A program made the translations under genes and the position numbers. This document shows, piece by piece, positions 16,980 to 27,200 of a stretch of DNA of 64,000 bases (within the stretch, counting starts at the first letter, position 1; every line of letters begins with the position of its first letter). The DNA is from Limnohabitans sp. Lineage in GTDB: Bacteria > Pseudomonadota > Gammaproteobacteria > Burkholderiales > Burkholderiaceae_C. The notes under the pieces were generated by a model. The model did no database searches. It was not told the DNA's origin and saw only the letters and a list, made by a program, of their open reading frames with translations. The DNA is taken from contig JAOATL010000021.1 in assembly GCA_030158125.1 (NCBI GenBank), forward strand, positions 62,001 to 126,000, read 5' to 3'.

Positions 16980-18308
16980 ATGCAACAACGCCCTAACATC
17001 ATCTTCATCGTGGCCGACGACCTTGGCTTTGCAGATCTTGGCTGCTACGGGGGACGGGACGCAAAGTTCGGCAAAGTCTCGCCTGTACTGGACCAACTTG
17101 CGGCCGAAGGCATCAAGTTCACGCAGGGCTATTCCAATTCTCCTGTCTGTTCACCAACACGATTTGCCCTGATGACAGCTCGGTATCAGTACCGACTGCG
17201 CGGTGCTGCAGAAGAGCCAATCAATAGCAAGAGCAAAGGCAGCAGCACCTTAGGACTTTCGCCCGACCACCCTACGCTGCCTTCATTGCTCAAAGCCAGC
17301 GGTTATCACACCGCGCTCATTGGCAAATGGCATCTGGGTTACCCACCCCACTTCAGCCCCATCAAATCGGGCTATGAAGAATTTTTTGGACCCATGTCCG
17401 GCGGCGTTGATTACTTTACCCACTGCAGCAACAATGGCACACACGACCTGTACCTGAACGAGGCCGAACATGGCCAAGAAGGCTATCTCACCGACCTGCT
17501 CTCGCGTCGAGCCGTGGACTATGTGAAGCGCATGGCTGAACCAGCGCACAACAAACAGCCATTCTTTTTAAGCCTTCACTACACAGCGCCACACTGGCCT
17601 TGGGAAACACGCAACGATGACAGCATTGCGCCCTCGGTGAAGAGCAACTTGTTTCATTTGGATGGTGGCAATGTTCACACCTACCAGCAAATGATTCACC
17701 ACATGGACGAAGGCATCGGCTGGCTGTTGAAGGCGCTACAAGAAACGGGACAACTTGACAACACCCTCATCGTCTTCACCAGTGACAACGGCGGCGAACG
17801 ATTTAGCGACAACTGGCCATTGGTAGGCGGCAAGATGGACTTGACCGAAGGTGGTATTCGAGTGCCCTGGATTGCGCATTGGCCGGCTGTGATTCAAGCT
17901 GGTTCTGTCAGCGAGCAACACTGCCTCACCATGGATTGGTCGGCCACCCTGCTTGAGCTTGCTGGCGCAAAAATTCCAGACAGCCACCCGCTTGACGGCA
18001 TCTCACTCAGCGCCGTGCTGAGCGACGCAACTCGGTTGATCGATCGCCCCATGTTTTGGCGCATGAACCATCGAGCGCAACGCGCCATGCGACATGGGTC
18101 TTGGAAATACCTGCGGGTTGATGGCAACGACTATCTGTTCAACATTGATTCAGATGCACGGGAAAGAGCCAACCTTGCCAAGCAAGAACCAGAACGCTTG
18201 AATGCAATGAAGCTGGCTTGGGAAGAATGGGATGCCAGCATGCCAGCAATTCCCGAAGATGCCACCATCAGCTTGGGGTACTCCTACAAGGACATGCCGC
18301 AAAGATGA
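16980..18308 (+). CDS. Type I (formylglycine-dependent) sulfatase
   Basis: A 442-residue arylsulfatase-family enzyme. The N-terminus IIFIVADDLGFADLGCYGG supplies the two calcium-binding Asp residues (about 13-14). The active-site motif is SPVCSPTRFALM with the maturation Cys at about residue 57, so it is a Cys-type enzyme needing a formylglycine-generating enzyme (FGE) or anSME encoded elsewhere. The later FTSDNGGERF gives the other metal ligands, and GKWHLGY is the conserved Lys-His segment. The start at 16980 is chosen over an upstream in-frame one inside the Bug gene. No signal peptide is seen, so it appears cytosolic, consistent with desulfation after uptake. The substrate is unknown. Confidence 0.88.
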   Translation: MQQRPNIIFIVADDLGFADLGCYGGRDAKFGKVSPVLDQLAAEGIKFTQGYSNSPVCSPTRFALMTARYQYRLRGAAEEPINSKSKGSSTLGLSPDHPTLPSLLKASGYHTALIGKWHLGYPPHFSPIKSGYEEFFGPMSGGVDYFTHCSNNGTHDLYLNEAEHGQEGYLTDLLSRRAVDYVKRMAEPAHNKQPFFLSLHYTAPHWPWETRNDDSIAPSVKSNLFHLDGGNVHTYQQMIHHMDEGIGWLLKALQETGQLDNTLIVFTSDNGGERFSDNWPLVGGKMDLTEGGIRVPWIAHWPAVIQAGSVSEQHCLTMDWSATLLELAGAKIPDSHPLDGISLSAVLSDATRLIDRPMFWRMNHRAQRAMRHGSWKYLRVDGNDYLFNIDSDARERANLAKQEPERLNAMKLAWEEWDASMPAIPEDATISLGYSYKDMPQR

Positions 18309-18336
18309 TTGACGGAGAAAGATCTCTGCCGACCGA

Positions 18337-18726
18337 TTAAGCAGGCTTAGAAGGTCGGTGCAACACGCAAACCTTGTTGCCCGTTGGATCGCGCAGATAG
18401 GCCAGGTTCAAAGTACCAAATGAGCCTTCGCGGGGTCCTGGTGGATCTTCACAAGTGGTGCCACCGTTGGCAATGCCAGCTGCATGGAATGCGTGAACCT
18501 GCTCCAGGGTCTCTGCCAAAAATCCAATCGTGCTGCCGTTGGCAGGCGTTGCAGGCTGGCCATCTAAAGGTTTGGTAATTGAAAAAGAACCTTTAGGCGT
18601 TCTGTAGAAATACCGTGAGTTGTTATTGATGACGCCGGGGCCAATGCCTAGCGTTGCCAGAACGGCATCGTAGAATTTTTTGGATGCCTCTAGATCGTTG
18701 GCTCCGAGCATGACGTGACTGAACAT
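18337..18726 (-). CDS. VOC (glyoxalase/bleomycin resistance-like) family protein
   Basis: A 129-residue single-domain vicinal-oxygen-chelate protein: it begins FSHVMLGANDLEASKKFYDAVL and ends NLAYLRDPTGNKVCVLHRP, with a central SFSITKPLDGQPATPANGS. Potential metal ligands are the His near the start and a late acidic residue, but one motif His is not obvious. Close homologs are annotated only as VOC family proteins. It converges on the sulfatase gene. Confidence 0.85.
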   Translation of the reverse strand: MFSHVMLGANDLEASKKFYDAVLATLGIGPGVINNNSRYFYRTPKGSFSITKPLDGQPATPANGSTIGFLAETLEQVHAFHAAGIANGGTTCEDPPGPREGSFGTLNLAYLRDPTGNKVCVLHRPSKPA

Positions 18727-18764
18727 TGTTTTCCTTTATTGGATGGTTAAGTTTGGACTGCAAT

Positions 18765-19075
18765 TTAGCTTAGCAGGTGTCCAGTTTTAACAAAAATAGT
18801 ACAACCCTCTTTGCTGAAAGGTTTGTGCAAACTCATACGAGGGCTTCTGATCCAAGATCATGCAGGATGGCGACTGCGCTCATCTTCAAAGCCGTTATCG
18901 ACAAAAAAGATTGCTTCTCCGACGTAGTGACTGCGTGGCTTGAAGTTTCTTTTGCCGCTTAACCGCCTTGGCGCTACAGCATGCATCTTTCTGAGCCTGT
19001 TTCGGGGCTTGGGATCCAGGGCTAGTCGTGGTGATTGATCAAGACCTTTTGGCTGTAATCAGCGTCAATATTCAT
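18765..19075 (-). pseudogene. Degenerate, internally deleted copy of the tandem-cupin gene at 49457-50119
   Basis: Read on the minus strand this starts MNIDADYSQKVLINHHD and hits a TAG where the intact gene has a Leu codon (TTG); the frame then continues WIPSPETGSERCML with further stops. The right part matches the end of the intact gene (KTGHLL then stop). About 340-350 bp of the middle is missing, joined near 18950, leaving 311 bp against 663 bp. Homology continues past the start codon through the leader and into the tRNA-like end at 19184, so a whole block (gene, leader, tRNA end) was duplicated, not only the gene. It is clearly non-coding now. Confidence 0.88.
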
Positions 19076-19159
19076 TTTTTTATCTTGATTTATGAAACAA
19101 TCTAAGCATAACAAGCGAACTCAATCTAGGGCAAATAAGACAAAACTCACACCATGACT

Positions 19160-19222
19160 GTGGGGGTGGGGGTGGGGGTAACATGGTGGGCCCACCAGGA
19201 CTTAAACCTGCGACCCACTACT
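19160..19222 (-). repeat. tRNA 3'-end repeat A (degenerate), left edge of the adhesin island
   Basis: On the minus strand it reads GTCGCAGGTTTAAGTCCTGG and then TGGGCCCACCA: a T-arm with one stem mismatch and a changed T-loop, followed by an acceptor strand ending in CCA (19184-19217). The 5' half of a tRNA is absent. Where the other copies carry a terminator hairpin, this one has a run of three GGGGGT units (about 19161-19178). It has the same direction as copies B-E. Interpreted as a relic attachment site. Confidence 0.7.
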
Positions 19223-19471
19223 TTATGCTCGCTGTATCGATCTACTAAATATGGTGATGATTCATGGGGAAGAGGTGTGAACTTCACCAACTCATCCATC
19301 GCAAATTGGTTGAGTTCAAGTTGACGCCTCAGCTCAATGATCAAGCTAGGTTTGGCTTGGTCACATTGGCGAAAAAGGTCGAAACTTTGTATCTAATTGA
19401 GATTCGTCTGCTGATGCGAGAAAATATAAATCAACAGCACTTTGACACTTTCAAAGTTTAATGTACTGGGA
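19223..19471. other. Gap without a recognisable gene between repeat A and the TpsB gene
   Basis: Two overlapping short frames (19264-19461 plus, 19147-19344 minus) are open, but neither resembles a known family, has a clear ribosome-binding site or shows a domain. The region could be decayed island-end sequence. No terminator hairpin is evident just after the TpsB stop. Confidence 0.4.
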
Positions 19472-21196
19472 TTAAAAAGAATAGCTGAGGTTGATCCAGC
19501 CTCGAGGTTGGGTCACTAGCCCGTCATTGTTAACTGCCTCACCCTTTTGAGTGTGGAGCGGGTTTTTCCCCACCATCCAAGCAATGGAACCAGCGACGTT
19601 CCACCTGCCATCAGACCATTTCAAACCGATCCCAGTGCCCTTCAGTGAATAACTGTTGCCGGCATTGGTTTTGCCTTGCCAATTGATGAAAAGGTTTTTA
19701 TATTGCTGAACGACACCAGCATCAAAGAAAACCGAGGCTGTCAAATTTCCAGGCAACTGCTGACGAAACTCTGCAGTGACCAAACCACCTTGAGAACCAC
19801 CACCTTGCGAGACTGGATAGGCCCTGACACCATAAGGCCCACCCAAGTAAAACTGTTCTGCTGAATTAAGGTTGACGTTGGCAAACTGTCCAGAGACTGC
19901 AACAAACAAAGAGGAATTGCCTTGCTCACCCAAAGATTGGTTGCGACTTCCAGAAAAACTCATCTTGGTAAATCGTGAAGGCGTGTTCAGGCCGTAACCA
20001 CTGATGCTCGCTGGCATGATGTCTAAATTTCCAACCACCATAGTTGCTGAAGCAGTATTGACTGCGTTGCCACCCAAACTGTCGTAAAAATTGCCGGAAA
20101 TTCCTGCCGAGAAATTATTGATGTTGTAAGCGCTGTTGGTCGAATTGGTGGCAATCAATTCGTTCACATAACGCTTCATATCGTGACCCAATGTTGCATT
20201 GAGATTTGCAGATTTAGTACGAACCAGCGGATAGGTAGCATTTATGCCGAAAGTCAATGCATCGCCATAAGCACCATTGGGCGATGCATAGGAACCGACG
20301 TTTTTGTATTTCAAGTCGGAACCAGAAAGACTTAAGCGCAATCCATTTGTCCATACAGGCATTGAATAAGCAACGTTGGCGTATTTAGTGCCTGCAGCAC
20401 CAATGCCATTCAAAACCAATTGGTCACCGATGCCCGAGACGTTGTTCAAGCTTACCGCTGCGATGGCTTGGTATTCACCTGTTGAACGGCTGCCAGAGTT
20501 ATTGAACTCTGTTCGCCCCTGAATGAGAGGCGCTTTTCCGAGACTAACTTTAAGGTCCGTCTCGCCTTGTTCGGGACCAGCGTCTAATTGACTGCTGACA
20601 AAAACGCCAGGTATTTCATTGAGAATGATGAGTGCACGCTCAATACTGTTCAAATTCAGCGGTTTGCCAATGGGGTTGGCATCTGTGATGTATTTTTCAA
20701 CTCGCTTTGCGCCAAATCTATTGGCGTCATTTAAAACATTGACGACCACACTGCTGAGCTTGGCCTCCGTGATGCGAAGTTTGACGGTGCCACCCGTTTT
20801 GGAAATGCTCTGAGGCAACACAACCGTTTGAACTGAATAGCCAAACTCACGGTACAAGTTTGTAACGGCATCACATGCTTTTTCAAGGTCTGCAAAAGTC
20901 AGCTGAACATTGAGGTATGGTTTTAAAACTGCCTGAACTTGAGCGTCGGGCAACATGCTGCCGCCCTCCAAGGCAAATGAATTGACCACAAACCGCACTT
21001 CACCCTCTTTGGATGCTGAAGGTGCTTCAGACTTTCCTTGGCCAGGCTCTGGCAGAACTCGCAAAGATGGCAATTGTTTTTCTAAATTTTGCTGCAATGC
21101 ACCCGCGTCGACTGCAGCAAAAGCTGTGCTTGATAAAAACCCTGGCGTGCAAACAAGCATTAAAGCTTTTGTCAGTACTCTCATACGAAATGGCAT
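19472..21196 (-). CDS. TpsB outer-membrane transporter (FhaC/ShlB/HecB family) for the giant adhesin
   Basis: A 574-residue two-partner secretion transporter. It has a signal peptide (LTKALMLVCTPGFLSSTAFA), a linker rich in E/G/S, POTRA-type domains (VRFVVNSFALEGGSMLPD; FADLEKACDAVTNLYREFGY), then a 16-strand beta-barrel. Barrel motifs of the Omp85/TpsB class are visible: VRAYPVSQGGGSQGG (VRGY-like lid tip) and SVFFDAGVV (FxxDxG), and it ends in the aromatic LSYSF typical of outer-membrane proteins. It lies 67 bases after the adhesin gene on the same strand, the usual fhaB-fhaC order, and should export that protein. Confidence 0.93.
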   Translation of the reverse strand: MPFRMRVLTKALMLVCTPGFLSSTAFAAVDAGALQQNLEKQLPSLRVLPEPGQGKSEAPSASKEGEVRFVVNSFALEGGSMLPDAQVQAVLKPYLNVQLTFADLEKACDAVTNLYREFGYSVQTVVLPQSISKTGGTVKLRITEAKLSSVVVNVLNDANRFGAKRVEKYITDANPIGKPLNLNSIERALIILNEIPGVFVSSQLDAGPEQGETDLKVSLGKAPLIQGRTEFNNSGSRSTGEYQAIAAVSLNNVSGIGDQLVLNGIGAAGTKYANVAYSMPVWTNGLRLSLSGSDLKYKNVGSYASPNGAYGDALTFGINATYPLVRTKSANLNATLGHDMKRYVNELIATNSTNSAYNINNFSAGISGNFYDSLGGNAVNTASATMVVGNLDIMPASISGYGLNTPSRFTKMSFSGSRNQSLGEQGNSSLFVAVSGQFANVNLNSAEQFYLGGPYGVRAYPVSQGGGSQGGLVTAEFRQQLPGNLTASVFFDAGVVQQYKNLFINWQGKTNAGNSYSLKGTGIGLKWSDGRWNVAGSIAWMVGKNPLHTQKGEAVNNDGLVTQPRGWINLSYSF

Positions 21197-21263
21197 TGAT
21201 AAAACTCTTGATTGGCTAGTTTGGAAAAGTTTCTAAAACTTTGTACAGTTGCTGTAGAAGCAA

Positions 21264-24200
21264 TCATCGCTTGTCTAAAGCCTCTGCAGCCTTAATTTCT
21301 AAAATGATTGTCTCGTTGCCATACTTAATGGCAACCTTGATTACATCAGAAACTTCGAACACATTGACGCTTGACTGCGCTTTAAATTCCATCGTCTTTG
21401 GATCGAATTTCAACCAAGATGGTAGTTCCTTACCGTCAGCCAACTGCGCAGTCACAGCATTACCCGAGGATGCAATACGTTGAACCACCTGATCTGGCAC
21501 CTTAAAGCTAAATCCATTGACCAGTGTCGCTGGAATTTGCGCCGACACAACCGTGTTTGCGCCTATTGCGCTGACTTGTACTGAAATAGCTTGCACTGTC
21601 GTCGGTTGAGATGCACTCGCTTGTGAGGCGTTTGTTTGCAAGGAATTGGTTTCCACTGAACTTACTTGTGCTGAACTTAATTGTTCTGTACTAGCCTGCA
21701 CCGTGTTGGTTTGCACTGAACTGTTTAATGCCGTGCTTGATTGAGTCGTACCAGTTTGCGAAGTCGCCGTATTTGTCTGATCCACACTCGCTGCACTAAC
21801 GCTAGGGGTTTCATTTGCGGTACTTACGGGCGTACTTGTTTGGAAATTGTTATTGCTAACAATTGAATTGACAAGTGAGCCCCCACTCGAAGCTGAGGAA
21901 ACTTCAGGTTTAATTATGAATGCTGAGGGGACAAAGCTAATGGTGTAATTGCTATTGGCAAGAGTACCTTTCGAAATTGCATACGCGTCGCCAATCACTT
22001 CACCGGCAGCTCGAACAATATTGCCATAGAAAGTATCGCTCCCAATAATGCCACGGCTTGGGCCATTCGCTTCTAACGAGTAAGTCAGATTTGGATCTGG
22101 GGCACCAACAACCTTGAACTGACCAGCATTGGCTGTTACTGTGATTGGGCGAGGTGTTATGTTCATCTCACCTTTTTCAGAAGAAACGTTGTAGTTGGTA
22201 GAGGTCAGGTTGTTAGCAGTGACCGAAATCGACCAACTACCAACACTGCTGCTTAAGTTGGCCGTTGTAGTAAGGACAGGAGCACTGTTCAGGACCGCGG
22301 CATTGTCATTTCCCAACAGCCCTTTCACTGAATATGTCAGAGTTGGATTTGCATCGCCATATACACGCGTCTTGTTATCTGCCACTACAACTAATTCAGC
22401 TTTGCCTATCACCAATGAACCGTCTACTAGTGTCAAGTTGTAGTTGCTGTCCGAACCCGTCAACGCGTTGGTGTACTTACCCACATTTACACCCGTGGCA
22501 CCCGAAGTGCGCAACCCAGTTAAGACCCCAACAGTTTCACCATTCAGCAAGCCAGATGCTGTAAATCCCAATACTGATTGTGCTTGACCGGTGTAAGTTC
22601 GACTTGCACTGTTGGCTGTTACTGTGACTGTGGCAATGGCTTTGCCAATCACCAAGGTACCGTCAACCAGAGCCAAGTTGTAGTTGTTGTCCGATCCTGT
22701 CACTGCGTTGATATACCTGCCTGCATTGACACCTGTTGCACCAGTTGCGCGCAGCTCACTTAGCACGTCAGTCGTTTCACCGTTGACCAAACCGCTGGCA
22801 GCAAATCCAGAAACTGTTTGTGGCAGGCCTGAGTAAGTGCCAGTTGCACTGTTACCTGTCACGGTGACGTTAACTTTACCAATCTCCAACGAACCATCGA
22901 TCAATGTTAAGTTGTAATTGCTGGTGGCTATGCCTGTCACGGCGTTAATATAGGTACCAGCATTGACACCTGAAGCGCCTGAAGCGCTCAGCCCAGTTAG
23001 TACCCCAGTGGCATCACCATTGAGCAGGCCAGACACTGTGTAGCCTGCTACTGACTGTGCTCGACCAGTGTAGGTGCCACTTGCGCTGTTGCCGGTTACG
23101 GTCACGTTAGCTCTGCCAATGAGCAGAGAGCCGTCGACCAGCGTCAGGTTGTAGTTGTTGTTTGCCGTACCTGTCACCGTGTTGGCGTATGTTCCTGCAT
23201 TGGTGCCTGTAGCTCCCGAAGCACTCAAGCCGCTCAGGACTGAAGCAGTTTCACCATTCACCAAACCAGTGACTGTGTAGCCAGCCACCGATTGTGCGGC
23301 GCCGTTATAGGTCACAGTTGCGCTATTACCCGTCACTGTCGCGTTGGCTTTGCCAATCACCAACGAGCCATCGACCAAAGTCAGGTTGTAGTTACTGGTG
23401 CCCGTACCTGTCACTGTGTTGGCGTACGTGCCTGCATTGGTGCCCGTGGCGCCCGAAGCACTCAGGCCGCTCAGGACTACGGCCGTCTCATCATTGACCA
23501 AGCCAGTCACTGTGTAGCCGCTGACTGTTTGTGCAGTGCCGTTGTACGTCACGGTTGAGCTGTTACCCGTTACGGTGGCGTTGGCCTTGCCAATGCTCAG
23601 ACCACCGTTGGTGTAGCTGATGTTGTAGTTGCTGGCCGATGTGCCAGCACCTGCGGTGGCCACCAAGTTGTCGGCATATGCCGTGGCGTTGTAGTTCCTG
23701 CCCGTGCCGTAGCCCGTGATCGTAAAGTTGTCGCTGTTCTTCAGGCCAGTGATGGTGGCCGCACTGTTGGTTTGTGCCTGGCCTGTGTATGTGACCGACG
23801 TGTTGGCACCCGTCACGCTCAAGGATGCAGGCGTAATGGCCATCGAGCCGTTGGCGTACGTGAAGTTGTAGTTGGTTGCGCTCAGGTTGTTAGCTGCAGC
23901 CGTGATCGGCTCATTGCCCACGTTGCTGGTCAGGTTGGCCGCTGTTGCAAGTGTGGGTGTACCCGTAACGACAGAGCCGTTGTCGCTGCCAAAGTAACCC
24001 GTTACTGTATAGGTCAACGCCGGGTTGGCATCACCATATAAACGTGTCTTGTTGTCTGCAGTGACTACCAAGTTGGCCTTGCCAATGACCAGTGAGCCAT
24101 CCACGAAGGTCAGGTTGTAGTTGCTGTCTGTACCAGTCACAGCGTTGGCGTAGGTGCCAGCGTTGGTGCCCGTCACGCCAGGCGCGCTAACGCCTGTCAG

Positions 24201-27200
24201 CACTGCAGTGGTTTCACCATGCACAAGACCCGTGGCGGTGAAGCCACTGACAGTTTGTGCAGCGCCGTTGTAAGTCACGCTTGCGCTGTTACCGGTCACT
24301 GTGGCGTTGGCTTTGCCAATCACCAGAGCGCCATCGACCAACGTTAAGTTGTAATTATTGTTCGCAGTACCTGTCACCGTGTTGGCGTATGTTCCTGCAT
24401 TGGTGCCCGTAGCTCCCGAAGCACTCAGACCACTGAGAACTGAAACCGCATCTGTACCGACCAAGCCAGTGACCGTATAACCAGCCACCGATTGTGCGGC
24501 GCCGTTATAGGTCACAGTTGCGCTATTACCCGTCACTGTCGCGTTGGCTTTGCCAATCACCAACGAGCCATCGACCAAAGTCAGGTTGTAGTTACTGGTG
24601 CCCGTACCTGTCACTGTGTTGGCGTACGTGCCTGCATTGGTGCCCGTGGCGCCCGAAGCACTCAGGCCGCTCAGGACTACGGCCGTCTCATCATTGACCA
24701 AGCCAGTCACTGTGTAGCCGCTGACTGTTTGTGCAGTGCCGTTGTACGTCACGGTTGAGCTGTTACCCGTTACGGTAGCGTTGGCCTTACCAATCACCAA
24801 TGCACCATCTACAAACGTGAGGTTGTAGTTGTTGGCTGCACCCGACATGATGTTGGTGTAAGTTCCCACATTGGTCCCTGTCGCACCTGATGCAGTGACA
24901 CCCGTCAACACGGCGGTAGTTTCACCGTTGACCAAGCCGGCTGCCGTAAAGCCAGAGACCGTTTGCGAGAGGCCTGTGTAAGTACCCGTTGCACTGTTAC
25001 CTGTCACTGTGGCGTTGGCCTTGCCAATACTGAGACCGCCGTTGGTGTAGCTGATGTTGTAGTTGCTGGCCGATGTGCCAGCACCTGCGGTGGCCACCAA
25101 GTTGTCGGCATATGCCGTGGCGTTGTAGTTCCTGCCCGTGCCGTAGCCCGTGATCGTGAAGCTGTCGCTGTTCTTCAGGCCCACGATGGTAGCCGCGCTG
25201 TTGTTTTGCGCCACTCCCGTATAGATCACAGAGGTGTTGGCACCTGTCACGCTCAAGGATGCCGGTGTAATGGACATCGTGCCGTTGGCATAGGTGAAGG
25301 CGTAGTTCGTCGCGCTCAGGTTGTTCGCTGCAGCCGTGATCGGCTCATTGCCCACGTTGCTGGTCAGGGTGGCCGCTGTTGCAAGTGTGGGTGCGCCCGT
25401 AATGACCGAGCCGTTGTCGCTGCCAAGATAACCCGTCACTGTGTAGGTCAGCGCTGGATTGGCATCACCATAAACGCGCGTCTTGTTGTCTGCGGTGACC
25501 ACCAAGTTGGCCTTGCCAATGACCAGTGAACCGTCGACCAATGTGAGGTTGTAGTTGCTGCTGCCCGAACCTGTCACTGTATTGGTGTAAGTACCTGCAT
25601 TGGTTCCCGTTGCACCTGATGCAGAAACACCTGTCAAAACCGCAATCGTCTCACCATTCACCAGGCCTGTTGCAGTGTAGCCACTGACAGTTTGTGCAGC
25701 ACCGTTGTAAGTCACATTCAAGCTGTTACCGGTCACCGTTGCGTTGGCCTTGCCAATCACCAAGGAGCCATCGACCAACGTGAGGTTGTAGTTGCTGGTG
25801 CCCGTACCTGTCACTGTGTTGGCGTACGTGCCTGCATTGGTGCCCGTGGCGCCCGAAGCACTCAGGCCGCTCAGGACTACGGCCGTCTCATCATTGACCA
25901 AGCCAGTCACTGTGTAGCCGCTGACTGTTTGTGCAGTGCCGTTGTACGTCACGGTTGAGCTGTTACCCGTTACGGTGGCGTTGGCCTTGCCAATGCTCAG
26001 ACCACCGTTGGTGTAGCTGATGTTGTAGTTGCTGGCCGATGTGCCAGCACCTGCGGTGGCCACCAAGTTGTCGGCATATGCCGTGGCGTTGTAGTTCCTG
26101 CCCGTGCCGTAGCCCGTGATCGTAAAGTTGTCGCTGTTCTTCAGGCCAGTGATGGTGGCCGCACTGTTGGTTTGTGCCTGGCCTGTGTATGTGACCGACG
26201 TGTTGGCACCCGTCACGCTCAAGGATGCAGGCGTAATGGCCATCGAGCCGTTGGCGTACGTGAAGTTGTAGTTGGTTGCGCTCAGGTTGTTAGCTGCAGC
26301 CGTGATCGGCTCATTGCCCACGTTGCTGGTCAGGTTGGCCGCTGTTGCAAGTGTGGGTGTACCCGTAACGACAGAGCCGTTGTCGCTGCCAAAGTAACCC
26401 GTTACTGTATAGGTCAACGCCGGGTTGGCATCACCATATAAACGTGTCTTGTTGTCTGCAGTGACTACCAAGTTGGCCTTGCCAATGACCAGTGAGCCAT
26501 CCACGAAGGTCAGGTTGTAGTTGCTGTCTGTACCAGTCACAGCGTTGGCGTAGGTGCCAGCGTTGGTGCCCGTCACGCCAGGCGCGCTAACGCCTGTCAG
26601 CACTGCAGTGGTTTCACCATGCACAAGACCCGTGGCGGTGAAGCCACTGACAGTTTGTGCAGCGCCGTTGTAAGTCACGCTTGCGCTGTTACCGGTCACT
26701 GTGGCGTTGGCTTTGCCAATCACCAATGATCCGTTGACCAAGGTCAGGTTGTAGTTACTGCTGCCCGTGCTCGTCACAGAATTGGCATAAGTGCCCGCAT
26801 TAGTTCCTGTGGCGCCAGATGCAGTAACGCCAGTCAGATCTGCAATCGTTTCATTGTTCACCAGACCCGTTGCCGTAAAACCTGAGACCGACTGGGTTTG
26901 GCCTGAGTAGGTGCCAGTAGCACTGTTGCCTGTCACGGTGGCATTGGCTTTGCCGATCACCAAGGAACCATTCACGAAGGCCAAGTTGTAGTTGCTGTCC
27001 GTACCGCCAACTGTGTTGGTGTAGGTGGCGGCGTTGGTTCCTGTGGCACCCGAAACCGTCACACCCGTCAGCACTGCAGTAGTTTCACCATGCACCAAAC
27101 CCGTTGCGGTGAAACCAGTGACCGATTGCGCTTGGCCCGTGTAATTCAAGCTTGCACTGTTGGCGGTCACTGTCGCGTTGGCCTTGCCAATCACCAGCGA

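Noticed and set aside
18777-18962. 61-codon plus-strand frame in the left cupin block
   Set aside because: It lies antisense to the decayed cupin copy and has no family match.
19147-19461. Two short overlapping frames beside repeat A
   Set aside because: One runs through the tRNA-like end, and neither shows a domain or ribosome-binding site; too weak to call a gene.
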